Source: JARRKU01 sp050288425 (GTDB taxonomy: Bacteria > Desulfobacterota > Desulfobacteria > Desulfobacterales > Desulfosarcinaceae). Taken from it: 64,000 nt of DNA. The stretch covers positions 62,001 to 126,000 of the forward strand of contig JBNKDU010000136.1 in assembly GCA_050288425.1 (NCBI GenBank), read 5' to 3'. The translations under genes and the position numbers were made by a program. Positions 1 to 10,406 of this stretch are shown here, in pieces; the stretch's first letter is position 1; every line of letters starts with the position of its first letter. The notes under the pieces are model-generated. The model ran no database searches, had not been told where the DNA came from, and worked only from the letters and a program-made list of their open reading frames with translations.

Positions 1-326
1 GCGGCGGACGGTGCACCGGGGACCGGGGACCGGACCACCAGGGCGAGGGCCAGGGATTTTTCTTTCAAAGGCCGGATGACGGCGGCGGAGGCGAGACCAC
101 TGACCCGGATGCCGGTATTCCGGTGACCGGGATGCACCCCCGCTTCAAGGACGCCGCCGAGATGAGGCGGCAGGTTCACTCCCGTGGAAATCGGATGATA
201 GACATCAGACCGGGCAGCCTCGCCGTCATGGGACCCGGCCCAGACCGGCCCCTGCCCCCACAGGACAAGAACTGCCAGGGCCAGGACCATGCACAGGATT
301 CGATGTCGATTTCGGGAGTTCGCCAT
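1..326 (-). CDS. N-terminal part of a secreted protein of unknown function (runs off window edge)
   Basis: An open frame without stop codons runs from ATG at 326 on the minus strand to the window edge. The first 31 residues look like a Sec signal peptide: a basic start (MANSRNRHR), a hydrophobic core rich in Leu, Val and Ala, and a likely cleavage after VWA. The remaining part is Gly/Pro/His rich and I recognise no domain. The ribosome binding site is weak, so the start is tentative. It could be a small periplasmic protein or the beginning of a longer exported one; only about 108 codons are visible. Confidence 0.45.
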   Translation of the reverse strand, partial: MANSRNRHRILCMVLALAVLVLWGQGPVWAGSHDGEAARSDVYHPISTGVNLPPHLGGVLEAGVHPGHRNTGIRVSGLASAAVIRPLKEKSLALALVVRSPVPGAPSA

Positions 327-621
327 AATGGTTCCATGTGCAGGCGGTTCACGCCTGATTGATGGAAAGTCGTCACCAGAAAACGGATCATGATGGTCGA
401 TCGCATGGGTTCAGGATCTGAAGCAAGAGGAGGTGGTGGAACGTGGAACGGGATGGGATGTTCTGTTGCAAGGCCGCGACTGCGATGAGACAACTATGAA
501 GTCATGTGTAGCGAAAATCGTCCCGGCAGGCAAGATAAATTATTTACCCACGGGTTACGCTACGACATATAGTATTTGTCTATTAATGACAACCCAACAT
601 GTAGTTCCCAGTCGCCAACCA
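327..621. other. Intergenic stretch, no gene seen
   Basis: The two flanking minus-strand genes are separated by about 295 bases. Only short frames of poor composition occur here, and I saw no clear promoter pair, terminator hairpin or repeat. Confidence 0.4.
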
Positions 622-1203
622 TCATTTCGCACCGATCCGGGCCTTGCGCAGCCGATCGGGGAGTCCCCATTGTTCCAGCAGCCGCGCGACGGGTGGGGGA
701 ACGAGATGGGCCCAGGTTTCGCCGTCGGCCATGCGTCCGCGGACCTCGCTGGCGCTGATGCCTTTCTCGTCGAGGGACACCTTGCGCAGAATGTGGGTCT
801 GCAACCCCTGGGATCGGAAATAGTGATGTTTGCGCTCCCCCCAATCGTCGTAGATGCTTAGAAAATACACCGCATTCAGGGGAACGTAGTGGCGGTAGCG
901 CTCGGGAAGGTTGATGGGCAACGGGACGATGGAAAAGTCGTTCAGTTGCAGACCTTGTCCGGCCAGGGTGGCTTTGACCAGCAAATACCGTTCATAATAG
1001 GTCAGCGGATTGGCCAGGGGATCGCTGCGATGGGGATCGGCGGCTTCGCTCTTCACCAGCAGCGGTTCTGGATTGGTGATGCCCACGACCAGGTGCCGGC
1101 AGAGCGCCTTGCCGGCCATCAGGTACTTGAGATGATCGTTGTGCAGTACCTGGAACCGACCATGGATCACTCCGGTCTGGTAAGGGAATTCACCGGCCTG
1201 CAT
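622..1203 (-). CDS. Nicotinamide-nucleotide adenylyltransferase-like nucleotidyltransferase
   Basis: A protein of about 193 residues in the HIGH-type nucleotidyltransferase superfamily. The N-terminus reads GVIHGRFQVLHNDH, which is the phosphate-binding loop with its two His residues. Near the C-terminus ISASEVRGRM matches the ISxSxxR motif that binds ATP. This combination is typical of NadM-type NMN adenylyltransferases of archaea and some bacteria, which make NAD from NMN and ATP; the exact substrate is inferred. I prefer the second Met (1203), because AGAGGA lies six bases upstream of it but directly abuts the Met at 1209. It follows the phosphoglycerate mutase gene by about 33 bases on the same strand, so the two are probably co-transcribed. 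Confidence 0.75.
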   Translation of the reverse strand: MQAGEFPYQTGVIHGRFQVLHNDHLKYLMAGKALCRHLVVGITNPEPLLVKSEAADPHRSDPLANPLTYYERYLLVKATLAGQGLQLNDFSIVPLPINLPERYRHYVPLNAVYFLSIYDDWGERKHHYFRSQGLQTHILRKVSLDEKGISASEVRGRMADGETWAHLVPPPVARLLEQWGLPDRLRKARIGAK

Positions 1204-1236
1204 GTCCATTCCTCTTCGGTTGGTGCCAGCCCCGCG

Positions 1237-2544
1237 CTACAAGGTAAACGGCGTGCAGCGGCCGGGCCAATAAGGTTGATCCTCCGGCATATCCATCAGG
1301 CCCCGCAGCTTGATGCGGTCCAGGGCGTTGAGAACCATCAACATCAATTCCCGCTCCCGCACGCCCCCCAGGGCACCTGCCGCGGCGGAGATTTCGTCGA
1401 ACCGGGTCACCGCGTCCCGACGGATACCCGGACCGCGGAACAGCAACGGCACCGGCTCGCCGGAGTGGATCAGTTCGCCGCTGCTGGGGGTGGAATGGTC
1501 GGCACAGACCACCAGCAACAGTTCAGGATCCGACGTCAGCGTGGGGAGGGCAAGGGCCAGACCACGGTCCAGTGCCTCGATGGCCCGCCGCTTGGCCTCC
1601 GGGTCTTTGGTGTGGGCGGCTTCGTCCGGCACCTTGGTGTGCACGTGAATGAAATCATAATGCTCCCGTTGTTCGTAGGCCGACAGCAATCGTTCCGCCA
1701 GATCCCGACCGGGGTCCCGGCTGTCCTGGACACGGATGGCGTCCATGCCGAGATAGCGGCTCAGCCCGATGTAGACCAACCCCGATGCCAGGCTGAGCCC
1801 CCGCAGCCCGTACCGTTTTTCAAAAGGTTGCGCAGTTTTCAGGCGGCCGGCCCGCTGGGTAACGAGCCCGTCGATGGGATTCATCCCGGACCGGCAGCGT
1901 GATTGGTTGATCGGATGGGATGCGAGCTTCCGGTGGAGGGCCAGCAGATAGGCCTTCAATGTATTTGCGGTGCGGCAGGTAGCCTCGTGTGACTCGTAGC
2001 CGGCCAGGGGCCTGGGCTCCATGAGCAACCGGCCGGTCTGGATAGGATCGGTATCTGTAAAAAAGGGGGTCACATCGCCCTGGAGGGTCAGGATCCCGGA
2101 CAACCGGTGGGTAAGCGTAAATTGGATCCGGATCCCCGCCTGGGTGAATTCCTCCGCCAGGGAGGCCAGTTGCCGGGCCTCCCCCGCCACGGGTGTCAAT
2201 TTCCCGTCCCGCAGCACCAGATGGTTGTCCCGGGTTTCCAGAGAGGCGAAATGGGCCAGTACCGCCACCTCCTTCCGGCCGAGCTCGATACCGGCGCCCA
2301 ACGCCTCCAGGGGACCGCGTCCGGGGAACAGATCCTGTTCATAGCCGAAAATGGCGAAGTGGGCGTTTTCGCTGGGCAGCGCTTCCCCCTGGCGGCCGGC
2401 GTGATACAATCCGCTGGCCCCTTCGGCGGCCAGTCGATCCAGGATGGGAGTGCGCGCCGCCTGGAGGGGCGTCTGATGGTCGAATTGCGGATAGGACCGG
2501 TCGCCCAGGCCATCCAGCAGGATCAGGATGCATTTTCTTCCCAT
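1237..2544 (-). CDS. apgM: 2,3-bisphosphoglycerate-independent phosphoglycerate mutase, archaeal type
   Basis: About 435 residues of the alkaline-phosphatase superfamily, interconverting 3- and 2-phosphoglycerate in glycolysis and gluconeogenesis. The N-terminus has the metal-binding ILLDGLGDR segment, followed by TPLQAARTPILDRLA, PSENAHFAIFGY with the candidate catalytic Ser, and a C-terminal metal site around VVCADHSTPSSGELIHSGEPVP. This architecture fits the ApgM family rather than the longer bacterial GpmI. The start is placed at ATG 2544 (MGRKCILILLDG), since the 12 upstream codons lack family-like sequence and a ribosome site. It is followed closely by the nucleotidyltransferase gene. 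Confidence 0.88.
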   Translation of the reverse strand: MGRKCILILLDGLGDRSYPQFDHQTPLQAARTPILDRLAAEGASGLYHAGRQGEALPSENAHFAIFGYEQDLFPGRGPLEALGAGIELGRKEVAVLAHFASLETRDNHLVLRDGKLTPVAGEARQLASLAEEFTQAGIRIQFTLTHRLSGILTLQGDVTPFFTDTDPIQTGRLLMEPRPLAGYESHEATCRTANTLKAYLLALHRKLASHPINQSRCRSGMNPIDGLVTQRAGRLKTAQPFEKRYGLRGLSLASGLVYIGLSRYLGMDAIRVQDSRDPGRDLAERLLSAYEQREHYDFIHVHTKVPDEAAHTKDPEAKRRAIEALDRGLALALPTLTSDPELLLVVCADHSTPSSGELIHSGEPVPLLFRGPGIRRDAVTRFDEISAAAGALGGVRERELMLMVLNALDRIKLRGLMDMPEDQPYWPGRCTPFTL

Positions 2545-2709
2545 GGGATGAAGTATCGAACAATCCGATAGGGGAGTCAACCGGAGAACCCGGATCCATG
2601 GTGTTGGTTTGCAATCACCGTCAATTGTAGTAAGAACCCGTCCAGGAATCGGAAACCTTTTTCATTCATCGACGCAACCATCCCATTACCGGCCGATAAG
2701 GAGTACCTA

Positions 2710-3789
2710 TTGGATCCCGTACAAGGACACCTGGAAATTCTGGACCGCGGATTCGGTTTTCTCAGAAACATCGAAGGCAATTTTCAACCCACCCCGGACG
2801 ACACCTTCGTCCCGGCGCGGATGATCAACCAGCACCAGTTGGGGGAAGGCGTATTCATCCAGGGGAGCGGTGTTCCGGGGGACGGGAAGAATACGAACAG
2901 GAAACTGGCCCGGATCGATTCCATCAACGGCCTGGCGACCGATGCGTATGCCGATGTTCGATCCCTGCAGGAACTGACCAGCATCAGCCCGACGGAAAGA
3001 TTTCGGCTGACCCTGGGACCCAAAGATCACATGGGAGCCGCTCTGGATATGATCGTCCCCATCGGCAAGGGACAGCGCGGCCTGATCATCTCGCCGCCCA
3101 AATCCGGGAAGACCACCATCCTCAAACACATGACCAATGCCATCGCGACCAACCACCCGGATAGCGAAATCTTCGTCATGCTGGTGGATGAGCGGCCCGA
3201 AGAGGTCACCGACTTCAAGCGGTCCATCCGTTCCGGCCATGTGTTGCACTCCTCCGCCGATCAGGGTGTGGTCCAGCACATGCGCATGGCCCGCCTGGGC
3301 ATTAACACCGCCATCCGTTGCGCCGAAACCGGCGAGGATACGGTGGTGTTCATCGACTCGCTGACCCGCATGTCACGCGCCTTCAACACCGATACCCCCA
3401 GCTACGGCCGCACCATGACCGGCGGTCTGGGGGCCAATGCCCTGGAGATTCCCCGCAAGATATTCGGAGCCGCCCGCAACATCGAAGGGGGCGGCTCCCT
3501 GACCATCATCGCCACCATTCTGGTGGACACCGGCAGTCGCATGGACGACATCATCTTTCAGGAGTTCAAAGGCACGGGCAACATGGACCTGGTCCTGAGC
3601 CGCGCATGCGCCGAGCAGCGATTGTGGCCGGCGATCCATATCAAGGATTCGGGAACGCGCAAGGAGCACCTTCTCCTCGGGAAGGAAGAACTTCAGGAGA
3701 TCACCGAAATCCGCAGGGCCCTGGCCGCCAAGGACGAACCCGCCGCCCTCTCCACCCTCATGGAGCACATCATGAACAGGGAGTCGTAA
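2710..3789 (+). CDS. rho: Transcription termination factor Rho, short form lacking the N-terminal helical domain
   Basis: A 359-residue Rho ATPase. It begins almost directly with the cold-shock-type RNA-binding domain (GHLEILDRGFGFLR, residues 6-19). The RecA-like motor follows: Walker A SPPKSGKTT near residue 120, Walker B TVVFIDSLTRMSRAFN near 213, and the Q/R-loop region GGLGANALEIPRK. Canonical Rho is about 415-420 residues, and the missing part is the N-terminal Rho_N helix bundle. The start is TTG at 2710, with AAGGAG seven bases upstream. The motor residues appear intact, so it should be an RNA-dependent ATPase. Whether it is the cell's only Rho or a paralog cannot be decided from this window. 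Confidence 0.9.
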   Translation: MDPVQGHLEILDRGFGFLRNIEGNFQPTPDDTFVPARMINQHQLGEGVFIQGSGVPGDGKNTNRKLARIDSINGLATDAYADVRSLQELTSISPTERFRLTLGPKDHMGAALDMIVPIGKGQRGLIISPPKSGKTTILKHMTNAIATNHPDSEIFVMLVDERPEEVTDFKRSIRSGHVLHSSADQGVVQHMRMARLGINTAIRCAETGEDTVVFIDSLTRMSRAFNTDTPSYGRTMTGGLGANALEIPRKIFGAARNIEGGGSLTIIATILVDTGSRMDDIIFQEFKGTGNMDLVLSRACAEQRLWPAIHIKDSGTRKEHLLLGKEELQEITEIRRALAAKDEPAALSTLMEHIMNRES

Positions 3790-4073
3790 GGTCCCGCGCC
3801 GCCGGATTCCAACTTCGGCAGCCCGTCGGCAATCGACCCGGGGATGAAATCGGATACCCAATTTCCCGGCGTTTGTCTCACCGTTTGAGTAATGCAATAC
3901 CCAAATCGGCGACAAGGAGACGGGGATATTGTGATAACCCACCGATAATCTTGATATGAAAATTTGTGCATGGTTCTTGCTTGAAGTAGAAGAGGACGAA
4001 GGACGTACGTTTCAGGCCGTCGACCCCGGACATCTTCCAAATCAACTGTCACGACCGAAGAGGGGGTGGAGAT

Positions 4074-4238
4074 ATGGAACACCATCAGGCCAAGACCAAC
4101 GAGGGCATCCGACGCCTCATCGAGCAAGGCCGGCGATCCTTTCGCCGATCGGAAAACCTGAATTTCTACTCCGAAGAAGACTACAAGGAAGCCGAAAAGA
4201 AGTATATCAAGCTCTGCGTCATCGGGCAAAGATGCTGA
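4074..4238 (+). CDS. Small charged protein of unknown function (54 residues)
   Basis: A short frame from ATG 4074 to TGA 4238, with the purine-rich site GGGGGTGGAG just upstream. The product is highly charged: it has a basic amphipathic stretch (GIRRLIEQGRRSFRRSENL) and then an acidic/lysine-rich helix (SEEDYKEAEKKYIKL), ending with two Cys residues separated by five positions. The composition looks like a real helical protein rather than noise. I do not recognise a family. It stands alone between rho and amtB. Confidence 0.5.
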   Translation: MEHHQAKTNEGIRRLIEQGRRSFRRSENLNFYSEEDYKEAEKKYIKLCVIGQRC

Positions 4239-4648
4239 GCGTCCGTATGCGACCATAGGCGCGAAACACCTCCGGGCCTGATGCATTGATCCCTCCTGCT
4301 CGACCGGGTTTCGGATGGCAGCGGCCGGATATCCGGTCGATATCTTCAGACATCGTTATCGGTCCTCCTGCGGGGTCGCCGGCACAACGCGAACGAAGCT
4401 CCATCCGCCATCTACCAATCGGCGGCCTCCTCCTGCCCGATGCAACCTTCCCTTCACGCCCGGACGCCCCTCCCCGGCATACACCCCGGGCAATTGTCAT
4501 TTTCCTGCAGAAATAGTGGATACAACCCAAGCCGGACGGCATTTCCAGATATAAACTACAAATTTGTTATCTATTTCGCGCCAACATTACATAAATGCAA
4601 TATCATTATTCTATCTTCCAATCTTGTTATTATTATTAATATATTTAA
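4239..4648. other. Long intergenic region upstream of amtB
   Basis: GC-rich sequence without a convincing gene gives way at about 4550 to a strongly A+T-rich tract, full of TATTATTAAT-like runs, that lies just upstream of the IHF-like and sigma-54 sites. The composition change is visible by eye and fits a bendable regulatory region for amtB. Confidence 0.4.
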
Positions 4649-4661
4649 TATCAGTCAGTTA
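4649..4661 (+). promoter_or_regulatory. Candidate IHF binding site upstream of amtB
   Basis: The 13 bases TATCAGTCAGTTA match the IHF consensus WATCARNNNNTTR at every defined position. They lie in an A+T-rich tract, 17 bases before the -24 element of the candidate sigma-54 promoter, a usual place for DNA bending between an activator and RNA polymerase. Binding is inferred. Confidence 0.45.
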
Positions 4662-4677
4662 TGAAATAAATTCCCGG

Positions 4678-4693
4678 CGGCACACTGCGTGCA
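4678..4693 (+). promoter_or_regulatory. Candidate sigma-54 promoter of amtB
   Basis: CGGCACACTGCGTGCA has GG and GC exactly ten bases apart and resembles TGGCAC-N5-TTGC. It lies about 60 bases before the amtB start. Nitrogen-regulated amtB genes are commonly sigma-54 dependent, which supports the reading. I did not find a clear NtrC dyad upstream. Confidence 0.5.
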
Positions 4694-4752
4694 AATCTAT
4701 TTCGGATTTTATTTTACCGGTGCAAAAACAGTTGATGAAAAAGGAGGCGTTG

Positions 4753-6084
4753 ATGAAATCCAACCTGAAAATTGCAATTTTGTTATTCATGCTCCTGCTG
4801 CTGATCCCTTCCTTTGTATCGGCCGCCGGGCAGGAAGAAGTGGACACCGGCACTACCGCCTGGATGCTCATCTCCACGGCCCTCGTGCTGCTCATGGTCC
4901 CGGGGCTGGCCATGTTTTACGGTGGCCTGGTACGGACGAAAAATGTGCTGGGCACCATGATGCACAGCTTCGTCTCCATCGCGATCATCGGCGTGCTGTG
5001 GGTCGTTTGCGGATATGCCCTGGCGTTCGGCAAGAACGTCCTGGGCGGATTCCTGGGCTGGAACAGCGATTACTTCCTGTTGAAAGGCATCGACGACACC
5101 ATTACCAACGGCGTGCCCGAATACGTCCTGGCCATGTTCCAAGGCAAGTTCGCCATCATCACCCCGGCCCTCATCAGCGGCGCCCTGGCCGAGCGGGTCT
5201 ATTTCAAAGGCTATACCCTGTTCATCGTCCTGTGGTTCCTGTTCATTTACTGCCCATTGTGCCATTGGGTCTGGGCCTCGGACGGATGGCTGTTCAATTC
5301 CGGAGCCGCCGGTGTCATCGATCTGGCCGGCGGGCTGGTGATCCATGTATCGGCCGGTGTCAGCGCACTGGTGGTGGCCCTCTTCCTCGGGCCCCGCAAG
5401 GGCTACCCCAAAAGCGTGATGGCACCCAATAACCTGGTCATGACCATGATGGGCGCCGGACTGCTGTGGGTCGGCTGGTTCGGCTTCAATGCCGGCTCCA
5501 CCGTTCAGAGCGGATTGGCCACGGCCCGGGCGTTGACCATGACCCAGGTTTCGGCTGCCAGCGGTGCCCTGACATGGATGATTATCGAAGCCCTGACATT
5601 CCGAAAAGTCACCTCCCTGGGGTTTGTCTCCGGTATCCTGGCCGGCCTGGTGGCCATTACCCCGGCCGCCGGCGTGGTGCAGCCCTACGGCGCCATTTGC
5701 CTGGGCGCCTTGTCATCCATCGTCTGTTATTGGGCCCTGAATGCCAAGCTCAAGATCGGATATGACGACAGCCTGGATTGTTTCGGCATTCACGGCATCG
5801 GAAGCGGTTTGGGTGTGCTGCTGCTCAGCTTCTTCATCCGCGACAGCTGGATGGCCGCCGCCAACCAGAACGTGGCCGGATGGAATGCCTGGCATCAATT
5901 GCTGGTGCAGGTCAAAGGCTTCGGCGCCACCGTCGCCCTGGCCGTCGTCGGGACCTACCTCATCTGCCTGGTGGTCGAGAAAACAATCGGCTTCCGCCTC
6001 GAAGAGCAAGGCGAAGTCGAAGGACTCGATCAATATCTCCACAGCGAGAACGGCTACGGCCTGATCTTCCCCGAGTCGCGCTAA
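4753..6084 (+). CDS. amtB: Ammonium transporter, Amt/MEP/Rh family
   Basis: A 443-residue inner-membrane channel that takes up ammonium. A cleavable signal peptide (hydrophobic, ending SFVSAAG) is followed by about eleven membrane helices. Family segments are present: TAWMLISTALVLLMVPGLA, LIGHW-like CPLCHWVWASDGWLF, the GGLVIHVSAGVSALVVALFLG segment with its pore His, and DCFGIHGIGSGLGVLLL with the second conserved His. The start at 4753 is fixed by AAGGAGG five bases upstream; in-frame codons before it encode no Amt-like sequence. No glnK (PII) gene is adjacent, although amtB and glnK are usually paired. Nitrogen control through sigma-54 is suggested by the upstream sites. Confidence 0.93.
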   Translation: MKSNLKIAILLFMLLLLIPSFVSAAGQEEVDTGTTAWMLISTALVLLMVPGLAMFYGGLVRTKNVLGTMMHSFVSIAIIGVLWVVCGYALAFGKNVLGGFLGWNSDYFLLKGIDDTITNGVPEYVLAMFQGKFAIITPALISGALAERVYFKGYTLFIVLWFLFIYCPLCHWVWASDGWLFNSGAAGVIDLAGGLVIHVSAGVSALVVALFLGPRKGYPKSVMAPNNLVMTMMGAGLLWVGWFGFNAGSTVQSGLATARALTMTQVSAASGALTWMIIEALTFRKVTSLGFVSGILAGLVAITPAAGVVQPYGAICLGALSSIVCYWALNAKLKIGYDDSLDCFGIHGIGSGLGVLLLSFFIRDSWMAAANQNVAGWNAWHQLLVQVKGFGATVALAVVGTYLICLVVEKTIGFRLEEQGEVEGLDQYLHSENGYGLIFPESR

Positions 6085-6102
6085 GCGAATACCGGGATAT
6101 CC

Positions 6103-6132
6103 AGGGGGCACCGACACCGGTGCCTCCTGTTT
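6103..6132 (+). terminator. Likely terminator after amtB
   Basis: A GGCACCG/CGGTGCC stem with a three-base loop, extended by further G-C and G-T pairs, lies 20 bases after the amtB stop and is followed by TCCTGTTTTG. The T-tract is interrupted, so efficiency is uncertain. Confidence 0.5.
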
Positions 6133-6274
6133 TGTCCCGGGAGCCCTCTCCAGAGGGACATCATGGCCGATTCCCCGTGATTCCACCCGGCCTGCCGACC
6201 TTTTCGGATCTACCGACGTCGGACCGTCCAAAGCCTGCGAATTCCGATGCGCAGCGCAAAAGTCATCGATGCTA

Positions 6275-6303
6275 TTGATTTAACAGGGCGTCCTTTTTAT
6301 GAT
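6275..6303 (+). promoter_or_regulatory. Candidate sigma-70 promoter for the CHASE2 kinase gene
   Basis: TTGATT and TATGAT are separated by 17 bases. Transcription would start near 6310, about 115 bases before the chosen start codon at 6424, which argues against the longer in-frame start at 6247. Confidence 0.35.
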
Positions 6304-6423
6304 GGTGGGCATGCCCTGTACATCGATGAGCCGAATGCCATGCCATCCGGATACCGCGGTTGGCGCCGGAGCTGGCCACAACCGGTTCATCCACCCGGGA
6401 AGATGCGGAGACAGGCCCATTCC

Positions 6424-8961
<2,538 letters not shown>

Positions 8962-8969
8962 GAAAGGCA

Positions 8970-9118
8970 GTGACTATAGTTACGAGTGATCTAAAGTGAC
9001 TACAGTTTTGGAACGCGCTTCGCGCGTGCCGATTGCCGTATGATGGACAGAATTCCGTGACTATAGCTCACTGTAGCTCACTATAGTCACTCGTAACAAA
9101 GTTCACTATAGTCACTCG
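8970..9118. repeat. Cluster of short repeats with core TATAGTCACTCG in both orientations
   Basis: Between kinase and FHA genes, copies of a unit close to TATAGTCACTCGTAAC occur inverted at 8970-8989, partially near 8995-9006, and directly at 9078-9097 and 9102-9118, with degenerate copies at 9056-9080. A small GC hairpin (ACGCGC-TTC-GCGCGT, near 9013) lies in the middle. The unit is partly self-complementary. It may be an intergenic mobile repeat, a terminator or a protein-binding array. Confidence 0.6.
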
Positions 9119-9147
9119 AAACTGTCATTTTGAAGGAGACACACGCC

Positions 9148-9531
9148 ATGGCCCTGCTCGTCCTGCTGCATGAAGGCTTGACCATCAAACGCATCCCCAT
9201 CGACAGGGAACAACTGCTCATCGGCCGCGATCCCGATGCCGACGTCTACCTGGATGACCGGATGGCCAGCCATTCCCACGCAAGGATCGAGGTGGTGCCC
9301 AACGCCAAGGAAAAGGGCGGCGCCGATTACTTCCTCCAGGACCTGGAGAGCACCAACCATACCTTCGTCAACGGCAATCCGGTCACCCGCAAGAAGCTGG
9401 AACACGAAGATCGCATCCGTATCGGCAAACACCTGTTCAAATTCATCGACGAAACCGCCAACCTCACCGAAAAGACCGCCAAACTGCACAAAAGTTGGAT
9501 TCCCGGGGTATATTACACCAAGGATGAATAG
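9148..9531 (+). CDS. FHA domain protein
   Basis: A 127-residue cytoplasmic protein made almost entirely of a forkhead-associated domain, which binds phosphothreonine peptides. The FHA signature residues are visible: LIGRDPDADVYLDD (Gly-Arg), SHSHARIEV (Ser and His), and LESTNHTFVNGNPV (Asn and Asn-Gly). The start at 9148 has GAAGGAG nine bases upstream; the in-frame TTG at 9130 overlaps that site and is rejected. Its position directly after the Ser/Thr kinase suggests it reads that kinase's phosphorylation, which is inference from adjacency. Confidence 0.85.
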   Translation: MALLVLLHEGLTIKRIPIDREQLLIGRDPDADVYLDDRMASHSHARIEVVPNAKEKGGADYFLQDLESTNHTFVNGNPVTRKKLEHEDRIRIGKHLFKFIDETANLTEKTAKLHKSWIPGVYYTKDE

Positions 9532-9534
9532 CGA

Positions 9535-10335
9535 TTAGGGGACGTAGCCATAGTGGTGCAGCAACTCTTCGGCGCCGGGGGTCGCCAGAAGATCGGCTAT
9601 GCGTTCCTGGTTGGCCGGGTGCTTCCACGCGCCCATGGTTTCCTTGTACAACGGCCGCACCGGACCCGACCAGGCGGCGTTGCGCCGCAGTCGCGCATGC
9701 CGGGGGAAATCGTCGAACCCGGGGACCACGGGAATTCCGATGAATCGGCACAGGCGGCGGACCGTCGACGCATAGGCCTCGATGAGGTCTTCGTAGCGAA
9801 TGGTCAACACCCGGGGATGGTCGGTCCATTGCAGGCCCGCGCGTACATCGGTCACCCACCGCCGGGGGGTGACCCAGAATTTGGCGGGATCGGCGGGGTG
9901 CCGCGACACGACGACATCGCGGCCGTCCCGGACGATCTGGATGAGGCGTACCCGCTCGCCGAAAAACCGCAGGATTCGCTGGAAGTACAGGATATTCTTG
10001 GGAGTTTTTTCGCACCAGCCCATGGCGTCGTCCGGGACCTCGCATCGGATCAATTGGTGGTAAAGTTTGGTGAATTTAAAGGGGGCCTGGAGGGTGGGAG
10101 TGGGCAGGTAGCCCCCCGGGCAAAACGCGCGGGTCTCTTCGGCAACGGCGACCATGGCCGGATGGCAGGAGAGCACGGCCTGCAACAGGGTCGTCCCCGA
10201 TCGCCCGCAGCCGCCGATGATCACCGGGTGCCGGTCGAGGCGCAGAATACCGGCCACCCGCCTTGCGGGAGCGCCCGCATACAGGCGCCGGATGCCATTC
10301 CAACAGGCGATATGATCCTCCACCATCGATTCCAT
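9535..10335 (-). CDS. Sulfotransferase family protein
   Basis: About 266 residues. The N-terminal region contains PVIIGGCGRSGTTLLQAVL, the 5'-phosphosulfate-binding loop of PAPS-dependent sulfotransferases. Further motifs are CEKTPKNILYFQRI and LIQIVRDGRDVVVSR, the 3'-phosphate-binding strand and loop with Arg and Ser. The acceptor substrate cannot be told from sequence; exported glycans or lipids are common for bacterial members. The start at 10335 is chosen because AGGAG lies eight bases upstream, although the frame continues 16 codons further. The gene ends only three bases from the convergent FHA gene. Confidence 0.82.
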   Translation of the reverse strand: MESMVEDHIACWNGIRRLYAGAPARRVAGILRLDRHPVIIGGCGRSGTTLLQAVLSCHPAMVAVAEETRAFCPGGYLPTPTLQAPFKFTKLYHQLIRCEVPDDAMGWCEKTPKNILYFQRILRFFGERVRLIQIVRDGRDVVVSRHPADPAKFWVTPRRWVTDVRAGLQWTDHPRVLTIRYEDLIEAYASTVRRLCRFIGIPVVPGFDDFPRHARLRRNAAWSGPVRPLYKETMGAWKHPANQERIADLLATPGAEELLHHYGYVP

Positions 10336-10406
10336 CCATTCGTCTCCTATTATTGTAAGCAAGGACGCGCACCACCCGACCAAAAAGTAAATATCGAGGT
10401 GCCGCG

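Noticed and set aside
889..1902. Long plus-strand frame of 337 codons opposite the nucleotidyltransferase and apgM
   Set aside because: It is antisense to two genes with clear motifs and its product is rich in Gly, Gln and His without any domain. A typical shadow frame in GC-rich DNA.
4564..4752. N-terminal extension of AmtB from the upstream in-frame start
   Set aside because: It covers the A+T-rich promoter region, and the ATG at 4753 has an ideal ribosome site and signal peptide.
8970..9118. Possible CRISPR array
   Set aside because: Units are too short, occur in both orientations and lack regular spacers; no cas genes are present.
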